A DNA stretch of 64,000 nucleotides from contig NZ_MUBJ01000010.1 in NCBI RefSeq assembly GCF_002127535.1, forward strand, positions 62,001 to 126,000, given 5' to 3'. Each line of letters starts with the position of its first letter. Position 1 is the stretch's first letter. The position numbers and the translations under genes were made by a program. Shown here one piece after another: positions 51,190 through 62,960 of the stretch. This DNA comes from Xenorhabdus vietnamensis (lineage in GTDB: Bacteria; Pseudomonadota; Gammaproteobacteria; Enterobacterales; Enterobacteriaceae). Under the pieces are notes generated by a model that searched no databases, was not told the DNA's origin, and was given only the letters and a program-made list of their open reading frames with translations.

Positions 51190-52143
51190 TTAAAAACGTA
51201 CTAGCGCTGAGCCCCAGGTAAAGCCACCGCCGAATGCTTCAAGTAAAACAAGTTGGCCGCGTTGGATTCTTCCATCACGCACCGCTTCATCGAACGCTGT
51301 CGGAACAGATGCTGCCGAGGTATTGCCATGACGATCCAGAGTCACGACCACTTTATCCATTGTCATATCTAATTTCTTGGCCGTTGCCGAAATGATACGC
51401 AAATTTGCCTGATGAGGTACCAACCAATCAAGCTGAGAATGAGCCAAATTGTTGGCTTCTAATGTTTCATCAACAATGTTAGCTAGTTCACGAACAGCAA
51501 CTTTAAAGACTTCATTGCCAGCCATAGTCACGTATTCTGGTGTATCACGCTTCACTCGACTTTGATGAGACAATGACAACAAATCACCATACTGACCATC
51601 AGCATGAAGATGAGTGGATAAAATACCTGGTTCCTCTGAAACCCCGACTACCATTGCTCCTGCCGCATCTCCGAAAAGAATAACTGTACTGCGGTCTTCA
51701 GGATCTACAACTCTTGAAATAATATCAGAACCGATTACCAATGCATGTTTAGCAGCACCAGTTTTAATAAACTTATCTACAACACTCAGCGCGTAAGTAA
51801 AGCCAGCACACGCTGCTGCAACATCAAAAGCCGCAATTCCTTGAATTCCCAACAACTGCTGAATTTGACAAGCCGCACTTGGAAAGGCGTGCGTCGAGCT
51901 TGTTGTTGCGACAACGATTAGGTCAATTTGTGCCTTATCGATGCCCGCCATTTCAATGGCTTTTTCAGCGGCTTTGAACCCCAAAATTGCAACATTTTCA
52001 TCTTCAGCTGCGATACGACGTTCACGAATGCCTGTCCGAGTCACAATCCACTCGTCTGACGTATCTACTATTTTTTCTAAATCTGCGTTAGTACGCACCT
52101 GAGCAGGCAAATAACTGCCCGTACCTAAGATTTTTGTATACAT
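51190..52143 (-). CDS. fabH: Beta-ketoacyl-ACP synthase III
   Basis: Starts fatty-acid synthesis by condensing acetyl-CoA with malonyl-ACP. The 317 residues contain Cys112 ([13 protein letters not shown]), His in [12 protein letters not shown] and Asn in [12 protein letters not shown]. Six bases after plsX. Confidence 0.97.
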   Translation of the reverse strand: MYTKILGTGSYLPAQVRTNADLEKIVDTSDEWIVTRTGIRERRIAAEDENVAILGFKAAEKAIEMAGIDKAQIDLIVVATTSSTHAFPSAACQIQQLLGIQGIAAFDVAAACAGFTYALSVVDKFIKTGAAKHALVIGSDIISRVVDPEDRSTVILFGDAAGAMVVGVSEEPGILSTHLHADGQYGDLLSLSHQSRVKRDTPEYVTMAGNEVFKVAVRELANIVDETLEANNLAHSQLDWLVPHQANLRIISATAKKLDMTMDKVVVTLDRHGNTSAASVPTAFDEAVRDGRIQRGQLVLLEAFGGGFTWGSALVRF

Positions 52144-52149
52144 TTGTGC

Positions 52150-53202
52150 TTATTCACTCTTGGGTAATACTGCATCCAGCCGGGCAGCGATTCTGTCAGG
52201 AACCTGCTTCTCTATAGCTTGAATGGCTTGATCAATAGCAGCCTTAAAAGCTCGTTCATTAGCAGCACCGTGGCTTTTGATGACGATGCCACGTAAGCCT
52301 AATAACGTTGCTCCGTTATACTGGTCAGGGTTTAGATGGCCAAACCGCTTAGTTACCTGTTTTAGCAACCATTTTTTAAATATCTTCATTTTGAAGAGCT
52401 TCATCAACCAAGATGATTTTTTTTGCTGACCATCCGGTGACTTTATCAGAGACAAAATTATTCTGATCGCACCTTCCATCGTCTTCAGCGTAACATTACC
52501 TGCGAAGCCGTCACATACAAGCACATCCGTTTTTCCCGTCAGTAACTCATTTCCTTCCACATACCCAATGTAATTAATTGCAGGGGCATTGCGTAAGGTT
52601 ATAGCGGCTTCGCGGATATTATCCAGCCCTTTGGACTCTTCTTCCCCGATATTGAGTAATGCAACGCGTGGATTATCCACACCAACAACATACTCCGCCA
52701 TTACGGCACCCATAATCGCAAACTGGACTAACATGCTGCTATTACAATTAATATTAGCGCCTAAATCTAATACAACTGTCTTGCTCTGTTTTAGATTAGG
52801 TATCACTGTCATCAACGCAGGTCGCTCAATCCCTTCAATGGATTTCAGCATCAATTTGGCCAACCCCATCAAGACACCTGTATTTCCTGCACTGACACAA
52901 GCCCGTGCTTCTCCCGACTTGACTAAATTTAATGCTATACGCATTGAAGTGCCGTGACTGGAACGAATAGCCTGAGATGGCCTTGCATCGTTGGAAACGA
53001 CATGTTCCGCAGGGACAATTTGCAAGCGACTGAGCAGCTCAGCATTTTGATTTGCAAGCAAAGGAGAGATGGTTTCGGGGTTACCGACCAACAATAGTTT
53101 CAGTTGTGAATTAGACGCCAGTGCCTGCAATGCAGCAGGCACCGTAACGCGAGGACCGAAGTCCCCGCCCATAGCATCTAACGCTAAGGTTAGATTAGCC
53201 AA
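52150..53202 (-). CDS. plsX: Phosphate acyltransferase PlsX
   Basis: Makes acyl-phosphate from acyl-ACP for phosphatidic-acid synthesis at the membrane. The 350 residues start [14 protein letters not shown] and contain [21 protein letters not shown] and [16 protein letters not shown]. Downstream of rpmF by 29 bases; the rpmF-plsX-fab order is conserved in gammaproteobacteria. Confidence 0.96.
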   Translation of the reverse strand: MANLTLALDAMGGDFGPRVTVPAALQALASNSQLKLLLVGNPETISPLLANQNAELLSRLQIVPAEHVVSNDARPSQAIRSSHGTSMRIALNLVKSGEARACVSAGNTGVLMGLAKLMLKSIEGIERPALMTVIPNLKQSKTVVLDLGANINCNSSMLVQFAIMGAVMAEYVVGVDNPRVALLNIGEEESKGLDNIREAAITLRNAPAINYIGYVEGNELLTGKTDVLVCDGFAGNVTLKTMEGAIRIILSLIKSPDGQQKKSSWLMKLFKMKIFKKWLLKQVTKRFGHLNPDQYNGATLLGLRGIVIKSHGAANERAFKAAIDQAIQAIEKQVPDRIAARLDAVLPKSE

Positions 53203-53231
53203 GATATCAACTTGCTAATAATTAGCTGAAA

Positions 53232-53402
53232 TTACTTGTTGATTACCTTGCGGCCACGGTAGTAGCCATCAGCAGTCACGTGATGGCGCAGGTGAGTTTC
53301 ACCAGAAGTTTTGTCTACAGAGACATGTGTTGCAGTCAGTGCGTCATGAGAACGACGCATACCACGTTTAGAACGAGTTGGTTTATTCTGTTGTACGGCC
53401 AT
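53232..53402 (-). CDS. rpmF: 50S ribosomal protein bL32
   Basis: A 56-residue basic ribosomal protein, [20 protein letters not shown] at the start and [13 protein letters not shown] at the end, without the zinc-ribbon cysteines, as in other enterobacteria. It lies between yceD and plsX, where rpmF always is, and is short enough to be missed by ORF length filters. Confidence 0.97.
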   Translation of the reverse strand: MAVQQNKPTRSKRGMRRSHDALTATHVSVDKTSGETHLRHHVTADGYYRGRKVINK

Positions 53403-53414
53403 TGACCTTACTCC

Positions 53415-53939
53415 TTAAGTACTTTTCTTTAAGCTGGCTAATACGGCAAATGGGTTTGGTTTTTCTGCTTCAGGAGGCAGTTCACCAAACACCATATCCG
53501 CGTCGGACACTTCACAGTGTTCAGAATCATGTACCGGAACCACCGGCAGAGATAGAATTATTTCATCTTCAATCATTGCCAGCAAATCTATTTCGCCAAA
53601 TTCGTTAACGTCTATTGGCTCATACTCTTCCGGTAATGCCTCAGCCTGTTCATCATTGACGACCGGGCTAAAACAATACGTTGTGTGAACATGATGACTG
53701 AAATTACTGCCACAACGCTGGCAGGCAAGCGTAACATCCACATCGGAATGCCCTTTTACAACTGCCAGACGCTGATTATCAATTTCAAATGATAATGAGC
53801 TATCTACATCACCATCCACACTGACCACTGTTCCCGCAATACGAGAAACTTGCCCAGCAGAATAACTACCATGGTAGTCCAATCTCTTCTGGGCTGCTCG
53901 AAGTGCATCGATGGTCAGGGGTAATTTTACCTTTTGCAT
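53415..53939 (-). CDS. yceD: 23S rRNA accumulation protein YceD (DUF177)
   Basis: A 174-residue DUF177 protein with two CxxC-type cysteines (LACQRCG) and an acidic C-terminal half; the E. coli homologue affects 23S rRNA accumulation. First gene of the yceD-rpmF-plsX-fab run and 12 bases before rpmF. Diverges from yceF across about 140 bases. Confidence 0.93.
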   Translation of the reverse strand: MQKVKLPLTIDALRAAQKRLDYHGSYSAGQVSRIAGTVVSVDGDVDSSLSFEIDNQRLAVVKGHSDVDVTLACQRCGSNFSHHVHTTYCFSPVVNDEQAEALPEEYEPIDVNEFGEIDLLAMIEDEIILSLPVVPVHDSEHCEVSDADMVFGELPPEAEKPNPFAVLASLKKST

Positions 53940-54080
53940 AAGGCGCGCATATTATCTTTGTAATGAGACATAGTCAAAGAAAAAGGCCACACATATGCGC
54001 CTTTCCGTCAAATATTCGCTTATTAAGCGGCGTATAGTTTAAAATGACTGCGAATATTTCTCTACGTATTTTATGGAAAA

Positions 54081-54674
54081 ATGATGCTTCCGATTGTTTT
54101 ATCGTCAACTTCTGTATATCGCCGCCTATTATTGGAAAAATTGGGATTACCTTTTATCTGTGCATCCCCCAATATTGATGAAAGCCCACTAGAAAATGAA
54201 AGTCCAAAACAATTGGTAACACGGCTATCGCATGCAAAAGCCAGTGCATTAAAATGGGAATATCCCAAGCACCTAATTATAGCGTCAGATCAGGTTTGTA
54301 TTTTAGATAGCAAAATTACAGGCAAACCACATAATTTTGAAAATGCTTTGCTACAACTAAGAACAGCCAGTGGGAAATGTGTTACTTTTTATACTGGCAT
54401 TACGTTACTCAATAGTAAAACAGGGATCGTTGATACGCGTTGTGAGCTATTCCGCGTCTATTTCAGAAACCTTACAGATACAGAAATTATCTATTATTTA
54501 AACAAAGAAAAGCCCTACAATTGTGCGGGTAGTTTCAAAAGTGAAGGCTTAGGGATTACGTTATTTGAAAAGCTTGATGGCAAAGATCCGAACACACTTA
54601 TCGGCTTACCATTAATAACTTTGACTGAAATGCTTATCCGTCAGGGGATAAATCCACTGACGGTATATTCTTAA
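54081..54674 (+). CDS. yceF: 7-methyl-GTP pyrophosphatase (Maf family, YceF)
   Basis: Maf-type nucleotide pyrophosphatase hydrolysing m7GTP, thought to clear modified nucleotides. The 197 residues show [19 protein letters not shown], the [12 protein letters not shown] segment, IASDQV with the catalytic Asp, and [20 protein letters not shown]. Two adjacent ATGs start the gene. Convergent with rluC, with which it overlaps by four bases. Confidence 0.93.
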   Translation: MMLPIVLSSTSVYRRLLLEKLGLPFICASPNIDESPLENESPKQLVTRLSHAKASALKWEYPKHLIIASDQVCILDSKITGKPHNFENALLQLRTASGKCVTFYTGITLLNSKTGIVDTRCELFRVYFRNLTDTEIIYYLNKEKPYNCAGSFKSEGLGITLFEKLDGKDPNTLIGLPLITLTEMLIRQGINPLTVYS

Positions 54675-55627
54675 TGATTATTAAGTCGTAGTGTTTTTAA
54701 ACACTTCCGCAAGCTATCATCCATTGGAGCTTCGAAACGCAACGTTTCTCCCGTGGATGGATGGGTAAATTTTAATGAGCTGGCATGCAAGAACAATCGG
54801 TTAAGCCCTGTTTCTGCAAGCTGCGCATCAAATTCTCTATCACCATAACGATCATCAAATGCAATAGGGTGACCAGCATGTAAAGTATGCACACGGATCT
54901 GGTGGGTTCGCCCTGTTACTGGGCTAGCTCGTACCAATGTCGCAAACACATATCGTTCTTCAATTTTGAAACGTGTTTCAGATGGCTTGCCTTCTTTACT
55001 GACTTTAACCACCCTTTCTCCGCTTTGCAGGATATTTTTCAACAAAGGTGCTTCTATTACTTTATTATGGGACTGCCATTGCCCACGCACTAGTGCCAGA
55101 TAGTCTTTCTGCATCTGCTTCAAGCGTAATTGCTCATGTAATACCCGCAATGCAGAACGCTTTTTTGCAATCAACAGAATACCCGATGTATCGCGATCGA
55201 GCCTATGTACCAATTCAAGGAAGCGTGCTTCAGGACGCAAGGCTCGTAATCCTTCTATCACGCCAAAACTCAAGCCACTGCCGCCATGTACCGCAATCCC
55301 CGAAGGTTTGTTTATGACTAAAATATGGTCATCCTCATACAAAATACATTCTGCCAAGGCTGCAACCTTATCCAGCTTGGCAGATACAGGGGGGTCTTGC
55401 CTTTCTGCTACTCTAACTGGTGGAATTCTGATGACATCACCTGCTGTCAATTTATATTCAGGCTTAATTCTTCCTTTGTTGACTCGAACTTCACCTTTAC
55501 GCAAGATCCGATAGATCATGCTCTTAGGTACACCTTTTAAGCGAGCCAGCAAAAAGTTATCAATTCGCTGACCGGCCTCATCGTCATCAATAGTGACAAA
55601 CTGTACAACTTGATTATTTGTTTTCAT
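54671..55627 (-). CDS. rluC: 23S rRNA pseudouridine(955/2504/2580) synthase RluC
   Basis: RluA-family synthase with an N-terminal S4 RNA-binding domain ([20 protein letters not shown], about 20-80) and catalytic motif [39 protein letters not shown] and [10 protein letters not shown] follow. About 318 residues from ATG 55627; a TTG six bases upstream is less likely. Divergent from rne as in E. coli. Confidence 0.95.
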   Translation of the reverse strand: MKTNNQVVQFVTIDDDEAGQRIDNFLLARLKGVPKSMIYRILRKGEVRVNKGRIKPEYKLTAGDVIRIPPVRVAERQDPPVSAKLDKVAALAECILYEDDHILVINKPSGIAVHGGSGLSFGVIEGLRALRPEARFLELVHRLDRDTSGILLIAKKRSALRVLHEQLRLKQMQKDYLALVRGQWQSHNKVIEAPLLKNILQSGERVVKVSKEGKPSETRFKIEERYVFATLVRASPVTGRTHQIRVHTLHAGHPIAFDDRYGDREFDAQLAETGLNRLFLHASSLKFTHPSTGETLRFEAPMDDSLRKCLKTLRLNNH

Positions 55628-55796
55628 GAACAAGATTCTAATAATCCAACAAACAGAGCGCTACTCATTTTTAAATATGTCTAAATAATATCCATTTTTT
55701 CTACTTCATTATTTCAAGAGTCTTAGGATAAAGACTAAAGATTAACAACTTATCACTATTTCCTAATAAAAAACCCGCAAAGCGATAAAGTCACCT

Positions 55797-55825
55797 TGCT
55801 ATCAACCCAATAGCAATGGAATAAT
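55797..55825 (+). promoter_or_regulatory. Candidate rne promoter
   Basis: TTGCTA and AATAAT with a 17-base spacer predict a start near 55832, giving a leader of about 348 bases, close to the 361-base leader of E. coli rne. Confidence 0.4.
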
Positions 55826-55831
55826 GCTTTC

Positions 55832-56179
55832 TGGCCACAGTTTACTAAACTATGAATGGTAAGATTGAAATTGTTTGTTATCTGTTTGATCGAACAAAAA
55901 CGCAGCAAATGCATAAGACGTAATGTTTAATCAAATAATTTATGGGCTGCGGGTGGCAGCTTACTGGATTGGGCAAAATCTGTATCTAATTTATTACAGC
56001 ATCCCAATAGTGTACTGAGTTTAAATGAAATTCAGACTCATCGACAAATAGGCGCCTCTATACAAACGATAGCCGTGAGGCTGACGGTTTTGTAAAAGAC
56101 ACGAGGCCATCGGTAGCCAGTATTTCTCCCCTTTTTTACTCGCAGCTCTATATTAATGTAAAATAATGAGTAAGTTAGA
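55832..56179 (+). promoter_or_regulatory. Long 5' UTR of rne (rne5-type autoregulatory leader)
   Basis: Gene-free leader before rne with several hairpins, for example GCTGC-GGGTG-GCAGC near 55947 and CCGT-GAGGCTG-ACGG near 56081. A T-rich CCCCTTTTTT lies near the start codon. In E. coli such stems target rne mRNA to its own product. I cannot match individual stems to the Rfam model by eye. Confidence 0.45.
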
Positions 56180-59100
56180 ATGAAAAGAATGTTAATAAAC
56201 GCAACCCAGCAGGAAGAGTTGCGTGTTGCCCTTGTTGATGGGCAACGTCTTTATGATTTGGATATTGAAAGTCCGGGACACGAGCAGAAAAAGGCAAATA
56301 TATATAAAGGTAAAATTACTCGAATTGAACCTAGCCTAGAAGCCGCTTTTGTTGATTACGGTGCAGAACGTCATGGTTTCCTGCCCATTAAAGAAATTGC
56401 TCGCGAATATTTCCCAAGTAATTATCACTCACATGGTCGCCCTAACATTAAGGATATCCTTAAAGAAGGTCAGGAAGTCATCGTCCAGGTTGATAAAGAG
56501 GAACGAGGCAACAAAGGCGCTGCTTTGACAACTTTTATCAGCTTGGCTGGCAGCTACCTAGTTCTTATGCCAAATAACCCAAGAGCAGGTGGCATTTCTC
56601 GTCGTATTGAGGGAGATGACCGCATCGAATTAAAAGAAGCGCTCTCTTCTCTTGAGGTTCCAGAAGGCATGGGGCTTATTGTTCGTACCGCAGGCGTAGG
56701 CAAATCTGCCGAAGCTTTACAAGGAGATTTAAACTTCCGCCTGAGACATTGGGAAGCAATCAAAAAAGCAGCAGACAACCATTCCGCTCCATTTCTGATT
56801 CATCAGGAAAGCAATGTTATCGTACGTGCATTTCGTGATTATCTGCGCCCAGACATTGGGGAAATCTTAATTGATAATCCTAAAATTCTTGATTTAGCAC
56901 GCCAGCACATCACAGCACTGGGACGTCCTGATTTTGCCAGTAAAATCAAGTTGTACAGTGGTGAAGTCCCTCTATTCAGCCATTATCAAATAGAGTCGCA
57001 AATTGAATCCGCCTTCCAGCGTGAAGTTCGGTTACCTTCCGGCGGCTCAGTAGTCATTGATACTACCGAAGCCTTGACAGCCATAGATATCAACTCATCC
57101 CGTTCAACTCGTGGTGGCGATATCGAAGAAACAGCATTTAATACCAACTTGGAAGCCGCTGATGAAATTGCACGCCAATTACGTCTGCGTGACCTCGGTG
57201 GTCTTATTGTTATCGATTTCATTGACATGACTCCGGTGCGCCACCAACGTGAAGTTGAGAACCGATTGCGTGATGCTGTACGCCAAGATCGCGCCCGTAT
57301 TCAAATCGGTCGAATTTCCCGCTTTGGCTTATTGGAGATGTCACGTCAGCGTTTAAGCCCATCTCTTGGTGAATCCAGCCACCATGTCTGCCCTCGTTGT
57401 AGTGGTACCGGAACAATTCGAGATAATGAATCACTGTCTCTCTCTATTCTCCGCTTAATCGAAGAAGAAGCGCTGAAAGAAAATACACATCAGGTTCATG
57501 CCATTGTTCCTGTGCAGATTGCTTCCTACTTACTGAATGAAAAACGCAAGGCAGTCAGCGCCATTGAACATCGTCAAGGCGGTGTTGGGGTTGTCATTGT
57601 TCCAAACGATCAAATGCAAACCCCGCATTTTTCTGTTTTACGTGTACGTAAAGGCGAAGAAATTTCAACTTTGAGCTATTTGCTTCCACAGTTGCATGAA
57701 GTGGAAATGACAAATGTTCAGGATGATGGCCCGCATGAACGCAAACGTCCAGAGCAACCTGCTATTTCAACTTTTGATCTGCCAGCAGAAACAACTGCAT
57801 CGGCAACAGCAAAAGAAAAAACAAAAGAGAAAAAAGCTGTAGTCAATAATCAGAAACAAACTGAAAAACCAAGCTTGTTCAGTCGATTCTTAAGCGCCCT
57901 GAAAAAAATGTTCAGTGGTGAAGAAGAAAAACAGCCCCAGGAAAAGAACAAAAAATATTCTGGTAATGATAATCGCCGTTCATCAGATCGTCGCAACTCA
58001 CGTCGTCAGAATCAACGTCGCGAACGTAATGAAAATGAAGTGCGCAATAACCGTGAGCGTGATGAACAGCGCAAGGGCCGTAATGCCCAGCAGAAAAATA
58101 ATGTTCAAGATAACGCTGTAATAGATAATGAAGCTCGTGAAGCGCAACAGCAGCAACGCCGGGAACAACGAGCTGAACGTCAGCGTCGTCGTCAAGAAGA
58201 AAAACGTCAGCAACAATTGGAAGCTAACGCTCAGCAGGCAACAAATCAATCCGATATCGTCGAAGAAGAAGTTGAAGAGCGGCAACCAGTCATGCCTCGC
58301 CGTCAACGCCGCCAGCTTGAACAAAAAGTACGTATTACTGACGAAGCAAAACAAGAAACTAATGTTGCTACCTTACCAATCGTGATACCGGAACCTGTTT
58401 CAGCAAACAGCAACAAAGAGACAAAAGCGTCTGTGCCAGCCGTTATTGACTCGAATGCTGAAGCCGCTAACCAACCTGAAATGTCACAAAATACGGTTGC
58501 ACAAGATGCAGATTCACAAAATTCAGCATCACAAGGCTCAGTTTTACAAGCTGTTGTACCACAAAACAATGATCAGCAAGACAACACAATGCCACGTCGC
58601 TCCCGCCGTTCCCCACGCCACTTGCGTGTCAGCGGTCAACGTCGCCGTCGCTACCGTGATGAACGTAATCTAACTCAATCACCAGTTCCATTGAAAATGG
58701 CGGTAGTATCTCCAGAATTGGCATCAGGCAAAGTGTGGGTTCATTATCCTGTTACACCTATAGCCACTGCTGAATCTGAAATTGCAGCTTCTGTCAATGT
58801 AATTATCGAAACGGTTGAAGAAGAAACAGCGCCAGTGCAACAGGAAAAAGTTATTCTGATGCCTTCAATCGCAGAATCAGCATCAAATGCAGTAGTGCCT
58901 CACATTGAAGTAACTGAGCAGAAAGTAGCTGAGCAACAGGGAAGCACCAATCATGATAATGCTAAATCTACTACCAATGACGTTACTCCCATCGTAACGC
59001 CAGTAGAGCTGGAATCAGCAAGGTCTAAGGTTTCGGAATCAGAAAACGTGGAGCCTGTCATCAAACATGATGAAAAACATCAGTCAAAAGTTTCAGGTGA

Positions 59101-59482
59101 TGCAGAAACATATATCCTAGTATCACATGATTCTGAAGAAATACGCCACACTGCAGATCCTATTATTGTGACGTCTCCTATAGCCGAACAGGAACATCAT
59201 GAAGAACAACCAGCTGTCGCAACGGAAATATGCTCTAAGACAGAGGAAGTTAAAACGGAAGAGACAAAAGTTGTTGAGTCTTCGATTATCGTGGAAAAAA
59301 ATTATCACGCTTACTCCCCAATGACGAAGGCGCCAGCACCAGATATAGTGACCAAACCTGTTATTATTATCACTGAATGGCAACGCCCTCCTTATCCATA
59401 TAAAGGCAAAGGCGGTGCAGGTGGACATTCAGCAACAAACGTTGCAACTTCTGCCATGTTTAAACCACAGTCATTCGAATAA
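56180..59482 (+). CDS. rne: Ribonuclease E
   Basis: Essential endoribonuclease and degradosome scaffold. The 1100-residue protein has the S1 domain (about 35-125, [22 protein letters not shown]), the 5' sensor and RNase H-like parts, DNase I-like catalytic aspartates in [14 protein letters not shown] and [10 protein letters not shown], and the zinc link CPRCSGTG. The C-terminal half is disordered: the membrane-targeting helix [14 protein letters not shown], Arg-rich RNA-binding blocks (about 600-710 and 800-830) and an acidic tail. The end [20 protein letters not shown] recalls the PNPase-binding end of E. coli RNase E. About 40 residues longer than E. coli. Confidence 0.97.
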   Translation: MKRMLINATQQEELRVALVDGQRLYDLDIESPGHEQKKANIYKGKITRIEPSLEAAFVDYGAERHGFLPIKEIAREYFPSNYHSHGRPNIKDILKEGQEVIVQVDKEERGNKGAALTTFISLAGSYLVLMPNNPRAGGISRRIEGDDRIELKEALSSLEVPEGMGLIVRTAGVGKSAEALQGDLNFRLRHWEAIKKAADNHSAPFLIHQESNVIVRAFRDYLRPDIGEILIDNPKILDLARQHITALGRPDFASKIKLYSGEVPLFSHYQIESQIESAFQREVRLPSGGSVVIDTTEALTAIDINSSRSTRGGDIEETAFNTNLEAADEIARQLRLRDLGGLIVIDFIDMTPVRHQREVENRLRDAVRQDRARIQIGRISRFGLLEMSRQRLSPSLGESSHHVCPRCSGTGTIRDNESLSLSILRLIEEEALKENTHQVHAIVPVQIASYLLNEKRKAVSAIEHRQGGVGVVIVPNDQMQTPHFSVLRVRKGEEISTLSYLLPQLHEVEMTNVQDDGPHERKRPEQPAISTFDLPAETTASATAKEKTKEKKAVVNNQKQTEKPSLFSRFLSALKKMFSGEEEKQPQEKNKKYSGNDNRRSSDRRNSRRQNQRRERNENEVRNNRERDEQRKGRNAQQKNNVQDNAVIDNEAREAQQQQRREQRAERQRRRQEEKRQQQLEANAQQATNQSDIVEEEVEERQPVMPRRQRRQLEQKVRITDEAKQETNVATLPIVIPEPVSANSNKETKASVPAVIDSNAEAANQPEMSQNTVAQDADSQNSASQGSVLQAVVPQNNDQQDNTMPRRSRRSPRHLRVSGQRRRRYRDERNLTQSPVPLKMAVVSPELASGKVWVHYPVTPIATAESEIAASVNVIIETVEEETAPVQQEKVILMPSIAESASNAVVPHIEVTEQKVAEQQGSTNHDNAKSTTNDVTPIVTPVELESARSKVSESENVEPVIKHDEKHQSKVSGDAETYILVSHDSEEIRHTADPIIVTSPIAEQEHHEEQPAVATEICSKTEEVKTEETKVVESSIIVEKNYHAYSPMTKAPAPDIVTKPVIIITEWQRPPYPYKGKGGAGGHSATNVATSAMFKPQSFE

Positions 59483-59512
59483 TTAGATGTTGTGATTGAT
59501 TGTAAATCCAAG

Positions 59513-59541
59513 TGGCTCCCCGTATCGGGAGCCATTTTTTT
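59513..59541 (+). terminator. Strong terminator of rne
   Basis: TGGCTCCC and GGGAGCCA stem with a 6-base loop, followed by a run of eight T. Confidence 0.93.
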
Positions 59542-59658
59542 ATCTTATCCATTACAAAAAATTAATTAGTTTCATTTCATTCAATCGTCGATTCCCATAA
59601 ACTTGGATAGTTATCATTATCATGTAAGATAATTAATTCTATGGAGAACTTCCCGTCT

Positions 59659-60285
59659 ATGAAACCTTGGCTGATTTTTGGTGCTGGAAAAGGCGTTGGA
59701 CGCCATTTGGTCACTATTGCACTAAAGCAAAACCGCCCTGTCACCGCTTTAATTCGTAATGCACAACAAGCAGTGGAACTAAGTGCATTAGGCGTTAACG
59801 TAATACATGGCGATGCTTGTGACAGAAAAAGCATAGAAAAAGCGATTGTGCATGCGGAAGAAAATATTGTTGTTTTCTCAACCATTGGGGGAGGAAATGC
59901 TGATCATCATGGGAACATTGCAATAATAGATGCATTGGAACAAGCTCAAATTTCACGCATGTTATTAGTGACATCCATTGGATGTGGCGAAAGTTGGCAG
60001 ACATTGTCCGCACGGGCTAAATCACTGTTCGGGCAATCAGTCAGACACAAATCATTGGCTGAAAGTTACCTGCAAACCAGCGCTCTGGATTTTACAATCA
60101 TCCGTCCTGGAGGCCTTACAGATAAATCAGGAACTGGACATTGCAAACGTTACCAAGAAGAAATCCATGGCATGGTAAGCCGAGAGGATGTAGCAAAGCA
60201 ATTGGCACAAATGGCTGAAGATGAACAAACTTACTACCAAATTTATGCCTTAGTTGATCCAGAACTCAAACCTCACTGGAACTAA
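59659..60285 (+). CDS. NAD(P)-binding atypical SDR (NmrA/epimerase-like) protein
   Basis: A 208-residue Rossmann protein with the extended-type glycine motif LIFGAGKGVGRHLV and no catalytic Tyr-x3-Lys of classical SDRs. HGDACD, LLVTSIGCG and FTIIRPGGLTDKSGTG place it with the atypical SDRs (flavin/biliverdin reductase B or NmrA-like, about 200-220 residues). Substrate unknown. ATG 59659 puts the Rossmann motif at the N-terminus; ATG 59641 in frame is possible but has no ribosome binding site, whereas GGAG lies before 59659 at a slightly long distance. Bidirectional terminator downstream. Confidence 0.8.
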   Translation: MKPWLIFGAGKGVGRHLVTIALKQNRPVTALIRNAQQAVELSALGVNVIHGDACDRKSIEKAIVHAEENIVVFSTIGGGNADHHGNIAIIDALEQAQISRMLLVTSIGCGESWQTLSARAKSLFGQSVRHKSLAESYLQTSALDFTIIRPGGLTDKSGTGHCKRYQEEIHGMVSREDVAKQLAQMAEDEQTYYQIYALVDPELKPHWN

Positions 60286-60298
60286 ATTTTACTGACAT

Positions 60299-60335
60299 AA
60301 AAAGATCACCAAGCCATCAGACGTGGTGATCTTTT
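60299..60335. terminator. Bidirectional terminator between the SDR gene and tmaR
   Basis: AAAAGATCACC and GGTGATCTTTT form an 11-bp stem; A-run and T-run flanks make it symmetrical for the two convergent genes. Confidence 0.88.
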
Positions 60336-60363
60336 GAATAACGACATTTTGAACAACTAAAAC

Positions 60364-60684
60364 TTACTTAACACCACCATCCATCGCTTTAAGTTTTTTA
60401 GATAATTCACGACGCTCTTTAGATAGCTCGGCATTTTTGATGATATATTCATCAACACGCTCTTCATAATCACTGCGCATATGAGCAATAATTCCCTGAA
60501 TATCTTCAATCGACATTCCCGGCTTTATGTAATCACTCAGATTATCGAGCAGAAGTACACGTTTTTGGTTATCTCGAACCTTTTTCTCATTGTCTACAAT
60601 TTCGCGCTGTAATTTGTTTTTGCGACGAAATATACGCACAAACTCCAGTACATTGTGGAATGTTGGTTTATTTGTGTTGTCCAT
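60364..60684 (-). CDS. tmaR: PTS regulator TmaR (YeeX)
   Basis: A 106-residue highly charged coiled-coil protein almost colinear with E. coli TmaR, which clusters at one pole and sequesters enzyme I of the sugar PTS. Landmarks are [60 protein letters not shown] and [13 protein letters not shown]. Monocistronic. Confidence 0.94.
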   Translation of the reverse strand: MDNTNKPTFHNVLEFVRIFRRKNKLQREIVDNEKKVRDNQKRVLLLDNLSDYIKPGMSIEDIQGIIAHMRSDYEERVDEYIIKNAELSKERRELSKKLKAMDGGVK

Positions 60685-60728
60685 TTTTCATACCTTTTCA
60701 ATCAGACCGATAATTTCTTATTGCTAAC

Positions 60729-60869
60729 TATACCCTATGAATTTCAAGTTGCAGAGCGACGGCAAAGGCACAAATCCCCGGGAGCATAGACAATTTAATG
60801 TTTATAGCTACAGTGACCGTGGAAAGTAAGCGCAGCCAACAAAGCTGCAACTTGAAGACGACGGATATA
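60729..60869. repeat. MITE-like enterobacterial palindromic repeat (141 bp)
   Basis: The element begins TATACCCTATGAATTTCAAG TTGCAG and ends CTGCAACTTGAAG...GGATATA, so about 25 bases at each end are imperfect inverted repeats. Internal parts are GGCAAAGGCACAAATCCCCG GGAGCATAG and GCGCAGCCAACAAAGCTGC. This is a class of small non-autonomous repeat I recognise from Xenorhabdus, Photorhabdus and Serratia genomes. No ORF. It abuts a broken GNAT gene. Confidence 0.75.
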
Positions 60870-61066
60870 CACAATACAATTTCAAACAACACATAGACAA
60901 GCCAGTTTCGACAATTTAATTTTCCTTGAACACACAGGCAAACTGAAAATAATGCATTTGGTAACCCCTTCTGCGCAACTTCAAGGGATTTTACCTATAG
61001 TCCGGCTTGCTCACGTAACATGACATACTCTTGTGGTGTTGGACGTGTTTTTATGATTTCTACCAT
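60870..61066 (-). pseudogene. GNAT acetyltransferase pseudogene truncated at a MITE-like repeat
   Basis: Read on the minus strand from ATG 61066: MVEIIKTRPTPQEYVMLREQ AGL, a TAG at 60995-60997, then in the same frame VKSLEVAQKGLPNALFSVCL followed by CVQGKL. The pattern TP.EY..LRE..GL...S.E.A.KGL.NSLFSVC...G.L is the opening of many GNAT N-acetyltransferases. After GKL the similarity breaks down and the repeat at 60729-60869 begins. The gene therefore has both a nonsense codon and a 3' truncation. Remaining bases 61067-61458 contain no supportable feature. Confidence 0.72.
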
Positions 61067-61458
61067 CCACCCCGTTTTATTAGAAAATTTTCTCATTCAA
61101 AATATGGAGCATACAAGATTGAGATTACATACTGAAATGTGTTGAATCAATAACCAACGAAAACAACATAGCATACTATCATGGACGCAATTCACCACAA
61201 CCTTTATTGCCCCATAGCATAGCCATTCACACTCAATCATTCAGATTCAGCATAATATGGTTTACCATGTCATTTAGTACTATTGAGAATCATCATTTTT
61301 GATACGTATTTCGTAAATAAATTTGGTGCCCCCCTTGGCCTAGATTCAACCAGACAATTAATATACCTAGCGATAAAATCAGATAAATGTGACACCAATA
61401 GAAATATAATATTTTAATTATTAATACCTAAATTGGCGATAACGGAGAGTACACAATC

Positions 61459-62889
61459 TTGAATACCAGTAAAGAAAACCAAAGTTTCTATTTTCATGAC
61501 TATGAAACTTTTGGTAAGCATCCGGCCCTCGATCGTCCCGCACAATTTGCTGGAATTCGCACTGACAGTGATTTCAATATCATTGAAGAGCCTTTAGTGG
61601 TGTATTGTGCTCCTGCTGACGATTATCTTCCCGAGCCTGAAGCTGTCATGATCACAGGAATTACACCACAATTGGCATTGACAAAAGGTGTCAATGAAGC
61701 TGAATTTGCCCGGCAAATCCATGAAGCATTCAGTAAACCCAATACATGTATTCTTGGATTTAATAATATTCGTTTCGACGATGAGGTCAGCCGTAATATC
61801 TTCTATCGTAATTTTTACGATCCTTATGCTTATAGCTGGCAAAAAGGTAATTCCCGATGGGATTTACTCGATGTATTACGCGCCTGCTATGCCCTGCGTC
61901 CGGAAGGTATTGTCTGGCCGGAAAATGAGGATGGATTGCCTAGCTTCAAATTGGAACATCTGACAAAAGCCAACGGAATTGAGCATACTCATGCCCATGA
62001 TGCCATGTCCGATGTTTATGCCACTATCGCAATGGCAAAACTGGTGAAAAAAAACCAACCTAAATTGTTCGATTACTTTTTCCAATTAAGAAATAAACAG
62101 AAAGTCAGCAATCAGATTGATATCCCACAAATGAAACCTCTGGTTCATGTATCAGGCATGTTCGGAACTCTACGCAGCAATATTAGTCTGATCGCCCCTT
62201 TAGCATGGCATCCAAATAACCGTAATGCAGTCATCATGTGCGATCTGGCAGGTGATATCTCTCCACTTCTGGAACTCAGCGCAAATGAATTACGCGAACG
62301 TCTGTATACACGACGGGATGAATTACAGCCAGATCAAAGCCCGGTGCCAATTAAATTAGTGCATATCAATAAATGCCCAATTATTGCACCAGAAAATACC
62401 TTACGGCCACAAGATGCAGAACGAGTAGGATTAGACCGCAAACAATGTGAGAAAAATCTGGCTATCTTGCGCGCCAACTCACAAATCAGAGAGAAAGTCG
62501 TTGAATTGTTTTCTCATCCAGAAATATTTCCAGAGTCTGATAATGTCGATACTAAACTATACAGCGGCTTTTTCAGTGATGCCGACAAAACTGCAATGGA
62601 AATTATCAGAGAAACTCCGCCCCAAAACTTACCGGCCTTGGATTTAACGTTCCAAGATACACGTATTAAACCGTTGTTATTCCGCTATCGTGCAAGAAAT
62701 TATCCAGCAACACTGGATTATGACGAGCAACAACGCTGGCTACGTCATCGTCAAGATACGTTAACACAGGAAAATATCAGCCAATATCTTGCAACTATTG
62801 AAGGATTTTTTGTTGAATATCAGTCTGATGAAGAAAAATGCCGTCAGTTAAAAGCACTGGTTGATTATGTAGTTCAAATCGCTGGATAA
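61459..62889 (+). CDS. sbcB: Exodeoxyribonuclease I
   Basis: 3'-5' single-strand DNA exonuclease of recombination and mismatch repair. The 476 residues hold the DEDDh catalytic set: FHDYETFG (Asp/Glu), NNIRFDDEVSRN (Asp) and AHDAMSDVYAT (His/Asp). The SH3-like and C-terminal helical domains follow (QMKPLVHVSGMFG, WHPNNRNAVIMCDLAGDIS). Start is TTG 61459 after ACGGAG; there is no in-frame ATG nearby that keeps the domain. Confidence 0.95.
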   Translation: MNTSKENQSFYFHDYETFGKHPALDRPAQFAGIRTDSDFNIIEEPLVVYCAPADDYLPEPEAVMITGITPQLALTKGVNEAEFARQIHEAFSKPNTCILGFNNIRFDDEVSRNIFYRNFYDPYAYSWQKGNSRWDLLDVLRACYALRPEGIVWPENEDGLPSFKLEHLTKANGIEHTHAHDAMSDVYATIAMAKLVKKNQPKLFDYFFQLRNKQKVSNQIDIPQMKPLVHVSGMFGTLRSNISLIAPLAWHPNNRNAVIMCDLAGDISPLLELSANELRERLYTRRDELQPDQSPVPIKLVHINKCPIIAPENTLRPQDAERVGLDRKQCEKNLAILRANSQIREKVVELFSHPEIFPESDNVDTKLYSGFFSDADKTAMEIIRETPPQNLPALDLTFQDTRIKPLLFRYRARNYPATLDYDEQQRWLRHRQDTLTQENISQYLATIEGFFVEYQSDEEKCRQLKALVDYVVQIAG

Positions 62890-62960
62890 AACTTCTATAT
62901 AAATTCTCTATGCCCAATGGCTTTCGAGTTGTGTCTGAACGATAAAGAAAATATTTATTT

